A stretch of DNA of 64,000 nt from assembly GCA_023846275.1 (NCBI GenBank), contig JAIUJO010000072.1:144501-208500 (forward strand). Direction: 5' to 3'. The notes under the pieces are model-generated. The model made no database searches, was not told where the DNA came from, and saw nothing but the letters and a program-made list of their open reading frames with translations. This DNA comes from Vanilla planifolia (Eukaryota > Streptophyta > Magnoliopsida > Asparagales > Orchidaceae). Below, in pieces: positions 1 to 14,134 of the stretch (its first letter is position 1; every line of letters begins with the position of its first letter). The translations under genes were made by a program, and so were the position numbers.

Positions 1-572
1 TTTATTTGATTATGTTAAATTTCTTCTATTGATCTCTTTTCATTTGTATTATATATTCACTTAATATTAATAAAATGATTATTATTACTTAATCTCATTT
101 TTCCTTGGAAATTGATTGTAATTCAACATGAGGTTTAATTAAGAAAGGAATATAATTGGACTCATCGCGATCAGCTAAAATACAGTTATATATAAATTTT
201 TTTCCGAATTTTTTTTCTTTTTTAGATATTTGATTTATACCAAAATTGATAATCCAAGATTTACACTTGATTTTCTTATTATTAATGCAAATGAAATTTC
301 AATTTTCTTTTGTAATTTAAAACTTTCTTCAAATATTTTTCTTTGATTTGATTTACTTGATAACTCTAAATCTTTACTTATGTGATGTTTATAAGACCTT
401 CATTTTGTTATATTACAATACAAAAATTTACCTCAAGTCAACATTAACATATATTTACTAAATATTCAACTAATAAATTATTATTAGGTTTGCCCTTTCA
501 TGATTATAATTCATAATAATTCCAAATAAGGTTTGTTCAATGCAAAATAAATATCACTGCGCACATCTCGAT

Positions 573-897
573 GAGCTCTATCAAATTAAATATTTCTTTC
601 TATATTTTTAAATATTTTATTTATGATGATTTCCTTAATATCCTCGAATTAAACTTTTGATATAATTTATATTATTTCTGTTAATATTTCACATTGTTTT
701 GTAGTGCTATCATGAAACTTCAACTCTCACATGAAAACATTACATCACTTTTATTTATCTTTTTATGGCATTAATTTATGTTTATTTTATAATAAAATAA
801 TTTTTTTATATTTATGCCTATTTACTTTATTAAGCCATAGTAATTCCAAACGGGTCCATAATCGAGATGAAACAGATGTGATTTGGCATGTCTCGAT
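573..897 (+). repeat. Shortened monomer (325 bp) with internal deletion
   Basis: The distance from landmark to landmark is about 325 bases instead of about 415. The sequence passes from the T-rich tract (TTTATTTATGATGATTTCC) to the CTTAATATCCTCGAATTAAA block, so the TTTGGCATG box and most of the block after it are missing. The dyad at the end of this unit is among the better preserved in the window. Confidence 0.7.
861..897 (+). other. Representative monomer dyad (short inverted repeat)
   Basis: ATCGAGA at 861-867 and TCTCGAT at 891-897 are perfect 7-base inverted arms around a 23-base spacer, directly before a landmark. Comparison with other monomers suggests ancestral arms of about ten bases, ATCGAGATGA and TCATCTCGAT. 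The same element is visible in decayed form in many D and R monomers. A role as a protein-binding or fold-back site is possible but is not shown by the sequence. Confidence 0.65.
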
Positions 898-3800
898 GAG
901 CTTTATAATTCTAAAAACATATTTATTTTTTTAAATATTGATTTTTTTTATTTTGTATACTTTGTAAGATATTCCTATTTATACATAATTTGAGGTTTAG
1001 GATGTTATACTTAATATTTTTAGTATAATTGAATGCAACTTTTTTGTACAACTTGTCTGATATTTTTAAGATTTTCACTTTAACTTGGTATATTACTATA
1101 AAATTCTAACTTTCTTCTTGAGTGACCATTACATCAATTTAATTTGGTTATATTACGTTTCTTATACCTATCTCATATCAACTATAATATATATTAACCT
1201 AAAATTAAAAAAGTAATTTTTAATTTTTTAAAGTTATTTACTTTGACAATTGGTAGTAACTCCAAACTTGCTCTGATCAAGATAGAATGAACATCATCAC
1301 ACTCATGTCAATGTCCTTTAAATATTTAAAAACTCTTTTCTATTATTTTCAAAGTTTTATTTTCTTTGACTTTTTTCATGGCTTACAAGATATTTTAATT
1401 TGTAACTCATTTTATCATTTGGTATGATATACTCATTCTTTCTTAATACTTTTGAACAAAAGTTTTGAGTACAATTTATCTATTATCTTTTATATTTTCT
1501 CTTCTACGAGATTATATTATTATGAAACTCTAAAGCTCTATCATTCTGACACCACAATGATTTAATTTAGTTATATTATGTTACTTCAAATTATCGTTTA
1601 AAATTTAAGATATATTTACATAAGCTTAAAATAATCATTTATTATTATGTAAACCTATTTTCATTGTTATTTTGTAGCAAATACAAATGAGGTCAGATAA
1701 AGACAAAATAAATATCGTTGACCTCATATAAAAGAGCTACATCTAATTAAATATTCAATTAAAAATGTTTACTTGTTTTCTTTTTTATAACATTGGCACT
1801 TCTTACGAGACATTTTAAAATTTACAAAATTTGATGTTCCTAGATTCTATGCATGATTTACTTAGTATTTTCGAAATCAACTTTCAATATAATTTATCTC
1901 ATTTCTAGAAATATTATTTTGTTTGGTTAAATTTCTATTAAACCCTAAATTTCATTATGTGTGGTGCTTATATCATTTTAGTTCGGATATATTACATTGC
2001 CTTAGTTTATTTCACTTCAACTTTAAGATATATTTATGTAATATGAAAATAATACTTTGTTACTATTATCTTTTTAAGTTGGTTTTTCTAGTAATTCAAA
2101 ATGACCTCTAGTGGATACAAAATAAACATTGTGGAACTAGTCCCAAAGATTTCTATCATATTAAATAGTCAATTTAAATTTTTTATTTATTTTTGTATTA
2201 ATTGCTCTTGGCATATTTAATAGGATAAATCAATTAATAACATATTTGATGTCATGGAATCTATACTCTATCACCTTAATATCATGGAATGTAAATTTCT
2301 AGATGAATTTATCCTATTTCTTCAGATTTTTAGCTGTGTAATTAGTATTTTACTATGAATGACTAATTCTCTTCTCTTTTTATTATTACATCAATTTGAT
2401 TTGGCAACATTATGTTTCTTAAATTTATCATATTTTAATTTTAATATATTTTAACTTTATGATAAAATAATAATTTGTAATTATTTATTCTTCTTTACTT
2501 TAGAATTTTGTAGTATTTCCAAAAGACCTAAAAAATGACAACTAAACTTTTTTACATTGCTCAAAAAACTCAATCTAACTAATTATTCATTTCTATTTTT
2601 CTAAATATTTTATTTCTTGGGTATTTGGAGCATATTTTAAAACATTTCAACTTATAGAAGATTTGATAATTAAGGAAGCTATAATCGATCTTAGGATGCA
2701 AATTTTTCATGTAATTTATCTAATTTCTTCATAACTTCACCTTCAATTGGATACATTATTATATAATGCCAAAACTCTTCAACTATGACGTTTACAATGA
2801 TTTTATTTAATAATATTACATTACTTCAATATATCTTTCAATTTATATATATACCATTAATATTAAGAAACATTTATTATTATTTTCTATTATTTATTTG
2901 GGTAATTCAAAGTGATTTTGAATGAGATCTGACCAAGAAATACATAAATCATTGGAGTCTCCTTGATTTGCTATATTCAATTAAATATTAATTTAATAAT
3001 TTTTATATATTTTGTTTTAAATTTTTTGTTATGTCTTAAAAGACATTTATATTCATAATTGAGTTAATGATTCAGAATGTTACATTAAATATTATTTGTA
3101 TCTTGGAACCTAACATTCCAATAGCTAAATCTTATTTCTTAAACTTTTTTGCTTTAATTTGCTTATTCTACTATATAACAAATTTCTTCTCATGTGAGCT
3201 TCACATCACTTTGATTTTGTTATAGTTCATTACTTGACTAATCTCACATTATCTTTAATAATATATTATTTATTACTTAAAAACTATTATTGCCAATTAT
3301 TCTTGTATTCTTTTGTAATTCATAATAATTAAAAATCATTCAAATTGAGGCAAAGTGAACATTATTAGACTTTGTTCAATAACCTCTATCTAATTAAATA
3401 TTTATTCTAAATATTTTTACATATTTTGCCATCCACGACTTTGGCAAACATTGCTAAATTCTTTGATATGCATTTGACTAAATGATTCAGAATTTTACAC
3501 ATAATCTATTTAATATTTTGGAATGCATCTTTCCCATTAAAAGGAACAAATTTCTTCAAATATTTTGCTTTGATTTAGTTTCATATGTAACTCTAAATAT
3601 CATCTCATGTGATGACTACATCATTTTGATTTGGCTAAACTATAGTTTTTATTTATAATGTATACCTTTATTTTATGTTTACTTAATATTAAAAAAAATT
3701 GTTATTTTCTAATCTTATTTTTTTAGTAATTCAATGTATTCCAAATGTGTTGATGTAGATGAAAAACATGTCATTGACTCTTCTTGATGAGCTCTATTTA

Positions 3801-4932
3801 ATTAAATATTCATTTTTATATTTTGGATGTTTTATTTTTTATTGTCTTGTCTTAGTTTATCAGTTGTTTGGATTTGTGCCTTATTTAACAATTGATAGTA
3901 CACTCAATCTTATTACTTGCTTAGAATGCAAGTATCTTATACAATTCCTCTTACTTCTTCCAATTTTTTTTTGATTTGATTATATTACAATTTAAATCTA
4001 TATCTCCTCTCATATGAACCATACATCACTTTGATTTAGTTGTATTTGTTTGCTTCAATTTGTCTCATTTCAACATTGGTTTGTATTTTCTTTAAATTAA
4101 AAAAATAATTTATTGTTATATTTGTATATTTACTTTAATAATTGGAGGGAATTTCAGTTGATGTTTGGTCAACATGAAATGATTATCCTTATACTCTTCT
4201 CTATGTTGTTAATCCTTTCAAAAATTTTGTTCATTATTTTTAAATCTATTTTATTATATTACTTTGGGATGCATTAGAGACATTTTTATCCACACTTGGT
4301 TTGATGATTGAGGATATTAACCTCGATCTACTTAATATCTTTAAATGCAATATTCCTATATAATTTATATCTTTTTTCTAAGTTTTTTCTTTAACATAGT
4401 TATATTATTGTATAAGTCTGAATTTTATAATGTGCCTTTTACATCACCTTGATTTATATATACTAGATTACTTCAATTTGTCACCTTTTTGATTTATTAC
4501 ATATTTACATGAAATTAAGAAATCACAATTTTTTTATATTTGTGCCTATTTTTCAAATATTTTAAATATTGTTATTTTTTACAACTTTTACAACCTCACA
4601 ACTCATTTTTATTATACCATATTCCATTATCGAGGACACTATAATCAACTAACTTACTGTGTTGGACTACAACTTTCTTATATAATTCATCTCATTTCTT
4701 TAAATATTAAGCTTTAAACTTGATATATTGCTAACTTCATCTATATCCCCTTTTGCATGACCTTTAAAATGCTTGATTTGGTTTTATTTTATTGTATCAA
4801 TTTGTATTATTTTAGCTTTAATATACATTTATATAAAATTAAAATAATATCTTTTTACTATTTTACTCATTTTCGTCTATAATTTTTAGTTATTTTATAT
4901 GTGCTTTGATTAAAAAACTATTGTTGGAAATT

Positions 4933-7900
4933 TTTTAATTATGTTTATCTAAAAAAACAATCCTTTTTAATGTAAAGCTAATGATTTAAGTTCTTATTTG
5001 AAAGTAATTTTCATTTAAAAAATATAAATTTTAAAAATCATCATTTATAATAAAGATTAGTGAATCATAGGAAAGCTATCAAAACATGATATCTCCTTAA
5101 CATTTCTCGTCCGTTTAGAGAAGAATTACATAGAATCTAGTAGAGTAAGTTTTTATTATTTTTAACATAAATGTTGTGTGCCACTTGATCATATTTTTTA
5201 TGGGTTATAAAATTTTGGGATTGTGAGGTTTATTCTATTTCTTTGCCAATTTTTTGGAACATTAACATTTTTGCTCTAATTGGTTATTTAGACAAGTTTT
5301 AGTTCTTATGACCCATTTGTTATAGGATTGCTTAGAACAATGTAATAAAGTGTGTGGGGGTACTTCGCCTTTTGCTTTGTAAGTCATCATTGCAAATTTT
5401 TATGTGGTCCACATTACTAGTGTGGTGTTTCTACTTTTGCAAGAAATGATTTCATATTTTCTTCCCTTTTGTTGATAGTTGGGATAGAACTAGCTTTGGC
5501 TTAAACCATCTACAAATCACTTGTGCATTTTTTTAGTTACAAAAATTGTATAAATGGTTTCAAAGTTACAAAGAATTTTAATGCCAGATTGCCAAGGAAC
5601 TAAAAATGTTAACATACTTCTAATATTTTGAATCATTTACGTTGTGATTCGAATTTTTACAAGTCACCTTGCCACTTGCTCACCAATCTAGTTCGAATTT
5701 TTAACACTATCTAACATCTCTCCAATTCAACTCTTTTGAGTGTAGGCAAAGCATTTCCAACCTTCAAAGGACCAATACGTCAACTACACTCACTTGAAAT
5801 TCTCTCATGTTGATCTAATTTTTAATTCAAGCAATTAATCAATAAGTGATATTTACTCATTCCCCTTTCTAAGTACACCACAATGCTTTTCAAGATTTTG
5901 ATCGAGTGAATTTTGTCGCTTCAGTTGATGGTAGCATTCCACCAGTCCAATGTTTGTGAAGGAATTCCAATTTAATTTTTTTTCTACTAAATCAATTTGT
6001 TTATTGTGCAAGGCTAAAGTTTGTGATAACTATTCATTGTTTTACCTATGATCTTAAAAATGTTTGTTAAAAGTTCATTCTATTTTTAATAAGATATCCT
6101 TATAACCTTGTGTGGTGATTTCATGATAACAAATTTACATACATATGTTTATTATTATGTGTAGTGAAAATGTGATTAATAGGATTATGATGCAATGTTT
6201 GTTATTAAACAACATGGTTGGCTCAACGTGAACAATAATATAGCCCAATGGACATTTTTTTAGTTGATTGAATCTACGTATGGCACATCTTCACAAATAT
6301 TATTTTGATAGAATGTAAAAAATTGTACAATTTATAATGCAACACATATGTTGAAACATAATCTACACTTTTACACTTTTGATGGACATTATTAATGCAT
6401 GCTTTCTTAGCTTTCTCTACAACTCATGAGATTGCATAGCCTAATAAGTTGATTGAAGATGTGCATTAACTAAAATACAACAAAAAGTAATACGATTCAT
6501 GTTAAAAAAACTTTCAATTTAAATAAAAATAACGAAAGTGCTAAATTGAAGAAAGACTAATCATGTAGTATAACAACATTATCTTGTAGTGTGATTATTT
6601 CATGTAATAAGTCAAGGTGATAATTGAAGACTATATTCTAGTCACACAAAAATAGTGTCACGTTCATCATATATATTGACATTTACTACAATATGTTGTG
6701 ATCATTTCACCCAATTACATGACCTTATTGTGGGGTTATTCATGATGATTATGAAGACATAGAAATGTTTGCATAATATGATGCTCGGGTATTGTACTTG
6801 TACGATCTATGTGAGTTCAAAAGAACAAAGTTGATAACTAAACCACACAAGCTTCATGCAATATGTTGTTATGGTATTTTATAGTAAAATATTATCACAA
6901 TAAGGAGTTGAACTCTTAAGTAAACTAAAAGGACACTATTTTACCATATGATGGTCTCATCAAACAAGTATGATTCTTCCTAAAATGACTACTAAGAGAT
7001 AAAACATTTGCAAAAAGAGAAGTTAACATGTACATACAAAGTAATGTTTCTCATCATACAAGCATGGTTATTCTCTAATAGAGACTTAAGAAGTGTATCA
7101 TTAGCAAGGACCTTACATGTTTGTCTAGTACAATGTTACCAATGTATATGTGTGATCTTATATCTAAAAACTAGCCTATATATTGAGTGAACTAAGAAAA
7201 CTATCAATGGTCTGATGTACAAATATTGTATAATGTGATATTTTGTAAGTTTTAGAGTAAGAATGGGTTGAATAGTTTCATTTAGTGGATGCTTAAGTCT
7301 TTTACTAGTACCATCAATATGATTGGATGCTAAAATCTTACAATGACTAGCTAATCACACAAAAATACTGTAGAATTTCAGCAGCTGTTGTGGTTGTCTT
7401 AAGAGACTTATTAGGAAAGACTTTCTAATACATATGCCCCAAAACAACTTAGGAAGCAATGGATGTCACCATCATACATTTACTAAAAGAGGAGTTTTTC
7501 TTTAACAAAGTTCTTCATTGTTCCCCACCACTGGTGAGCATTGCAATAATGTGAAAGAAACTTTAAATTGAAGCACAACTATTTCTTTCTTCTATGTTTC
7601 TCTAGTTTATTGTTACTAATTAATTTTTCATTCAATATTGCCTCTGCCACTAAAGATCTTTGTTAAGCTTGCTAGTTTATGGTAATGTGCATATCAAAAA
7701 AGTTCTTGTATTTTTGTTTTTAGTGATTCTTGTAATTGTCACATTTGAGACTTTTTTTTATGCCTCCTATTAGACAATAATTAGTGCCAATGTCTGTTAG
7801 CCTTGTAATGGTACAAACTTATTTGATTCTACAATTGTACTTAACTCCTAAATGGTCGTTAGTATTTGCATTGTAGGTAACACATTTATTTAACTCAAAA

Positions 7901-9693
7901 CACACTTTTAGATCATGACAAAGTATAATTTTGTTGCCATTATATTGTTTAGAAAAGAAAAAAACTCAAACTGTATAATTGGAAATTGTAATAAGCCTCA
8001 CCTTTCCTCTTTGAAAAATGGTAAGTGTACAATCTAATTAAAGACTTTTTTTATGTTAATGGCCTAGAATGACATAATTCCTAATTAAATAATGACTGTG
8101 TCTTAAGAGACTATCTCATATAAATCCTTTCTCCCTTAAGAGAATCTTAAACACTACTTTGTGAGATGGTTATCAAATTTTCTATGTGGTGATGAGAAGA
8201 TCAATGGACCAAGCGATAATTTCAAGCAATCTAAATCTTCTTTCAAAAAAAATATGAAATCTTTTCTAGAAGACCCTTTGAACCCTAGATACTTATCTAA
8301 CACAATTCACCAATGTGGTGTTTTGGAGGTTGATTGATTCAAATCATCCTTAAATGAATTAGGGATTTCATTGCTTATACATTGCTACATCATATTGGGA
8401 CACTCACCTCTATAACGAAATATCGAACTTATCAAATCCTATAACAATCTTTGTCATATCACAAGAGATGTTCTATTTTCAACACAAAGCAATATTGTCT
8501 AGGTTTCATTTGTTAGGCTGCTCCCCAAGATCTATGCAATGATCATAATCACATCGATATGACATGTTAGAATTATTGTTTTTTTCACTTTATCAATATT
8601 ACACAAGAACTCCGCATTACTCATTTGTGATAAATATTCCTACATGCTCTTAATATAGTATGATCATAATATTGTTTCTACACTCATCTACTTTAAATTG
8701 GCATGATCAATAATAAAATTTTGCATGATTAACCAAATTGTTTTTGTAACATATGATCACACAAAAACTCAAGGGTCATGAATCATTTTAGATTGAACAT
8801 GTGATGAAAACATGCAATATTTTACATATATGCATATGTTAAATTGAGGCATCTGATCATGCATTTTCTAATTGAAAGTTCAGCACCTTATTTGGTTTCT
8901 CAAAACTGTTAATTCAATCCACCATTTGATCACATAATCTTGCGATTGCACTATCTGAACGTCTTCTACACATGAAAAATTAAATCTTATGGTTAGATCA
9001 TGATTTAGATCTAATGATCTAGATCATTTCATAATTCTAGAATTTTCTAGTTAAATTGCATCCATCAAATCACATAGTTTTATTGAATGGTCCTCAATGC
9101 CTCTACTTCTTCTACTCCAACCCAACTACTTTTTATGTACTTATAAAAAGTGATGGAATATTTAATTTTAACTACAAAGATTAACTAAAAAAAAACATTG
9201 ATAAGAATTATATAACAATTAATTTTCCCATTTCATTAGTCATTTTAGCCATTAAAAATGATTACAAATAGCTTGATTATTGAATAAATTTTATTGATGA
9301 AACTTTTACAAATATTTTGAAGAAGTTTCAAGTGATGACCTCGAAGCAATTTGGCTCCCGAGATCATCGTCTGCTTTTTACACTCTTTCCCTTTTCATTA
9401 AACTTCCAATTCCTCATTTTTTCCAATTATCTATGGTATAATTTTCTTAGTTTCTATCTAATTAAATTAAAAAATTTGTGCTTCATTGAGTCTTTTCTTG
9501 AGTATATGAAATACTTTGTGTGAAGTTTTATGGTCACTATCTTTTCTTCTTTGTAATTCTATTTTATTGTAAGGACATCACAGCTTATTTTTTGTTTTTT
9601 TTATTATGAGGGTCTAGCTTACCACTCTCTTCAAGAATGGGACAATTAGTGTTTTTTTGTTCTTAGGGTTTTTTTGGAGTGATCATGAGTTTC
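4933..9693. other. Island 1: non-satellite intergenic DNA, no gene recognised
   Basis: The monomer blocks disappear after about 4932 and return in the opposite orientation at about 9694. The 4.8 kb between has a more even base composition, lacks the strong T or A bias of the arrays and shows no period of about 415 bases. It contains no long open frame, no recognisable reverse transcriptase, integrase or transposase motif, no paired long terminal repeats, no terminal inverted repeats and no tRNA-like cloverleaf that I could find. Short frames at 7008-7190 and 9317-9523 begin at TTG codons and match nothing I know. The likeliest reading is decayed unique or transposon-derived DNA that separates two opposed satellite arrays. 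One stretch, 8140-8499, is more protein-like and is listed separately. Confidence 0.6.
8140..8499 (+). pseudogene. Possible remnant of a coding region, family unknown
   Basis: One + strand frame is open from 8140 to a TGA at 8335-8337 (65 codons), then continues with few stops to about 8499. The translated part before the first stop is fairly polar and includes KINGPSDNFKQSK and SFLEDPLNPRYLSN, unlike the F/Y/I/L-rich shadows from the satellite. There is no ATG at the left end; the first methionine lies about 40 codons in. In DNA this AT-rich a stop is expected about every 14 codons, so the run is mildly unusual but not proof of coding. I do not recognise the family. It could be a decayed retrotransposon or gene exon, or chance. 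Confidence 0.25.
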
Positions 9694-12600
9694 ATTTTAA
9701 GCCAAACCATATAAAAATTTAAAAATAAATATTTAATGAGATACACATAATAGAGATGAGTTAAATAGAGATAGCTTCATCATGATTAGACCTCATTTAA
9801 AATTACTATGTATTAAAAAAATAAGAAAAAATAAATAAATTATTGTTATAATATTGGGTAATACACATTGAAATGTATGTAAGATAAACTAAAGTAATGT
9901 AATATAACAAAGTCAAAGAAATATAAAGGCCAAAATAGAGTATTTAAACATAAATAGTAATACAACAAATAAAAAAAAATTAACTAAATGAGAATAATTA
10001 TACAAGAAAGTAGGAATCCAAGAATCTAAAGAGAAAGTGTGTGACATCCTCGCTCATCATATCAAGTATGAATCGACTGTCTCATAAATCATAAAAAAAT
10101 TTTAAAATGAAATACCTAAAAATATAAAGAATGACATTTAACTTTATAGAGCTTTTCGACATGAGTACAATTATATTTATTTTAGCTTTATCGAGCCTCA
10201 TTTAAAGTTTCTTCAATTAGAAAAGCAAATAAAAATAAATAATAATAAATTATTTTTTATTATAAAAAATATAAATTAATGTTATGATAAGATAAATACA
10301 AGCAATGTAATATAACATAATCAAAACAATAGCTCATAGGAGAAAACATTTTATGTAAGAAAGTAATATGACGAACTCAAAGTGAAAAAATTCAAGAAAA
10401 AAGAGAACTTGTACACCAAGCTGCACTCCAAGTTACTACGAGGAATGAATGAAACATCATCAATCATCTAATCGAATAAAAATCAAAATATCTTGTCAGG
10501 CATGCTAAACCACAAAGAAAATATTTAAAAACATAAAAATTAAAGTTTAATTTTACTACTTTTCAACTTGATCAAACCTTGTTTAGAATTACTTCAAATT
10601 ATCCAATTAAATAAGCATATATAATATTAATTTTTCTTAACACTAAGTAAATGTAAATTAAAGTTTAAACAATAAAAATTGAAGCAATATGGTGTAATTT
10701 AATCAAAGACATTTAAATGTTACAAAACAAGAGGCTAAGAGTTATACAGTAATTTAATAAAATAAAAGCAATCAATTTTGAAAAAAATAAGACAAATGGT
10801 ATATGAAAGTTGCATACCAAGAAACAAATGAGATCAATTATAACTTTGTTATCATCAATTCAAGTACAACTTAAAATGAATGGTTATGCAAGCCAAAACT
10901 ACAAAAAATATAATTTTGAAATTTATAAAAAATAAACATTTTATTGAGCCAAGATCAATGCAATAAGATTCATTTCATATCGATCAGACAATGTTTGAAA
11001 TTATAAGGATTAATTGTAGTAAACAATCATAATTTCAAAAAAAAGAGATAAATTGAAGTAATGTAATATAACTAAACAAAAATGATGTAAACGTGACACT
11101 AGATAGTAATTAGAGTTACATAGTATACAACCAATTTGAAGAAAACAATTTGACAAAATTAGATAAATTTATAAGAAAGTGACATTCCAAGACATGAAGG
11201 AGAATTAGTGGAATACCATTAACAATTAAATTAGTTACAAATTAAAATGTTTCATAAGGCATGCCAAAAATAATTGATAAAATAGTGAAAAATATGAGAC
11301 ATAACATTTAATTAAATAAGACTCATCTGATCAAGTTCAACAAAATTTTGTTTCACCTAAATCATAACTTGCTTGGAATTACAAGAAATTATCAAATTAA
11401 ATAAGACAAATTAATATTAAATTATTGTTGAAATATTAAGCAAATATTTAGTAAAGCTTAAATGTGTTATATTAAAAATTTGTAATATAATCAAATCAAA
11501 GTGATGTACACATAAGAGAGAAGATTTCAACTTATAAAGTGATATAACCATATCAAAAGGAAGAAATTAAAAAATTGAGATAACTTATGCAAAAAGGTGC
11601 ATAGAAACATACTAAAGAGAAGGAGCATAACATCATCGATCTTCAAAGTATGTACATATTGAAATACGTTGTAAACATACTAAAATCATAGAAAATATGT
11701 ATTTATATAATAAAAATAAAAATTTAATTGGATAGTGCATTTTGAGGTAACTCCAACCACATCTATTTTATCTTAATTAAACTTTATTTTTAATAACTAT
11801 AACTTACAATGTCAAATAAATAATTATAATAACAAACTATTATTTTCATATACAAGAAATATATTATAAGGATAGAATTAGCTAAATAGAACTAAAGAAA
11901 TATCACCAAATCAAAACAATTTTAAGGTTACACAAGCAATGATTTAGAGTTTTATGATAATATATCAAAATGACATAGAACAATTTTTAATACTATATTC
12001 GAATATTGTAACAAATTTTGTTACAGCTTTCTCAATCAAAAAATAATAAAAGAAACAAAATGTCTCACAAAGTAAGAAAAAAATCTAGAAATTAATATTT
12101 TTAAAAATGTAGAACGAAATTTTTAATAACATAAAGTTCATCAAAACAAGACAAACAACTTTTGACATAGCTTGATGAGATATCATTTAGAATTGTTACA
12201 TGGGAAGAATCATAGAATTACATAATAATACAGCCAAATGAAAGTAAAATAATTGAAGAAACAAGTTATATTATACGACAAAGTTGTATTCCAATATATG
12301 AAAGAGATCAAGTGTTACATCTTTTATCATCACATCATTTTCCAATAAAAAACGTTGTAATACTTCACAAATTCCTAAACAACATATATACATAAAAAAT
12401 GAATATTTAAATGGATTAAGATTGTCGAGATAAGTCGTATGAAGTTTTTTCATCTCAATCAGACTTAATTTTAAATTACTATAAATTGTAAAATAAAATA
12501 AAAATTATATATTTATTATTTTAAAATAAAAGAAACATAAATTAAAGATAAAATTAAATAAACTGAAGAAATATAGTATAACCAAATCGAAGTGATGTAA

Positions 12601-14110
12601 ATGTCACATGAGAGGACAATTAGGTTACCTTATTATACAACAAGATCAAAGTAAAAAATTAAAAAATATTAGATAAATTGTACAACAAAATTATGCTCCA
12701 ACATACTAAGGATATGAAGTAGAACATCTTTGATCTCAAATTAGGTATGAATGAAATGTCTTATAAAGTGTGCCTAAACCTTAGAAAATAAAACATTTAA
12801 AAATGAATATTTTTCCGAAAGTGCTCGTAAAGATGTGTATAACAACATTTCTTTTCACAAAGTTGAACCTCATTTTTATTTTGTACATATTAAAAACTTT
12901 AATAGGCTTAAATGAAATGTGATGATATGATATTAAGGTCACACAAGAGGAGAATTAGTCATTCAAAGAATTAGCACCAAATCGAAGTGAAAATTTCAAG
13001 AAATGAAACACATTATGTGGGAATGTTGCATTCTAATATATTAAGTAGATTAAGTGTTAAATACTCAATAATCAAATTAGGTACAAATTGAAATTTTATG
13101 TGAAGCTTGCTAAACTCCTTAAAGTTAAAGTTTTAAAAATTTAAAAAATTTATATTGATTAGACAAAGGTCATCAGGATGGATCTGATGACTCTTAATTC
13201 ATTTCAAATCGGCCTCATTTGATTCTATTTTAAAATATCAAATAAGTAAGTAAAAATAATTATAAAGTATTATTTTAATTCAAATATAATATAAATTTAA
13301 GATGGAATGAAATAAATTAAGTCATTATAATGTAACCAAACCAATGTGATGTAAACATCACTAAAGAGGATATGTTTAGTTACATATTTATATTAAAAAA
13401 TTGAAGTGAAAAATTTGAAGAAAAGATAAAAATGTAAGAAAAAGTTGAGTTACAAAATATTAACCAATAAAATTGAAATGATCTTTATCATCAAATCATA
13501 AAAAAAATTTAAGTACATCATAAAGTGGGAAAAGTCCCAAGAAAAATTTTTATAACATAAAAATCAATATTTCATTAGATAGAGCTAATCAATATGACTC
13601 AAACAATGTTTGCCAATCTTGATCAATGCTCAATTTGAATTACTTTGAATTATAAAATTAATTAAATATAAATAATAATAAACTATCATTTTTGTATTAA
13701 GTAAATTTATAATAAAGTTCAAATGAAATAAATAAAAGCAATGTAATGAAATAAAATGAAAACAATGTTTCGATTGCAAGAGAAAGGAACTGAGAGTTTC
13801 ATAGCACTTTTAACCAATTGAAATTGAAAACTTGAAGAAATGACGAAAAAGTATGCGAGATAGATGCATTTTAAGATACTAAATAGATCAAGTGTAATGT
13901 CCCCATGAATCAAAGTAGATATGATTGAAATAAACTCATAAAGCATGAAAAAAATTCCTAAAAGGTTATAAAAATGAATATTTAATTAGAATGAACTTCT
14001 CAAAACAAGTCAAATGATATTTTTTCATCTTGATTTGTCTTACTTTGAAATTATTGACTTGTTATTGAAAACTAACAAAAGAAATAATAAATTATTATTT
14101 CAATATTAAG

Positions 14111-14134
14111 TGTGTATATATCTATATATGTATA
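14111..14134. repeat. Short TA-rich microsatellite inside a monomer
   Basis: TGTGTATATATCTATATATG and following bases replace the usual AAATATATATTAAAG step of an R monomer, just before the GAAATTGGAATAAGATGAG block. A similar but shorter run lies at 14935-14953. Both occupy the same monomer position as the large AT run at 26487-26872. Confidence 0.7.

Larger units (their letters stand above)
1..4932 (+). repeat. Diverged ~415-bp satellite array, direct orientation (block D1)
   Basis: About twelve head-to-tail copies of the monomer. The landmark GAGCTCTAT(C/T)TAATTAAAT or its decayed form lies near 173, 573, 898, 1312, 1734, 2148, 2567, 2965, 3382, 3789 and 4207, so spacing is mostly 398-422 bases. 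Two units are shorter: 573-898 lacks the TTTGGCATG to GGATGTTACAC part, and the unit around 4560-4600 jumps from TGTGCCTATTT directly to the T-rich tract after the landmark. The last unit ends inside the dyad region (TTTGATTAAAAAACTATTG, about 4911-4932). The + strand is T-rich, so stop codons are sparse in places and short chance frames such as 731-934, 1923-2111 and 3759-3974 appear; their translations are simply the repeat read in frame. No gene is supported. The block runs off the left edge of the window. Confidence 0.9.

Noticed and set aside
1935-1950. ACCCTAAA resembling plant telomere repeat (also near 62397)
   Set aside because: Single occurrences, not tandem; they arise from the AACTCTAAT-type step of the monomer.
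5640-5705. TTCGAAT motifs resembling a tRNA T-loop
   Set aside because: No acceptor, anticodon or D-arm pairing could be placed around them.
7008-7190. 60-residue frame in island 1
   Set aside because: Opens at TTG, has no recognisable motif, and stops flank it closely; not enough to call a gene.
9317-9523. 68-residue frame at the end of island 1
   Set aside because: Opens at TTG, becomes low-complexity F/L/Y-rich after about 20 residues, and has no recognisable domain.
5501-9706. Inverted 11-base match (TTTGGCTTAAA at about 5504, TTTAAGCCAAA at about 9692) as possible transposon ends
   Set aside because: Too short over more than 4 kb, and no target duplication or transposase lies between.
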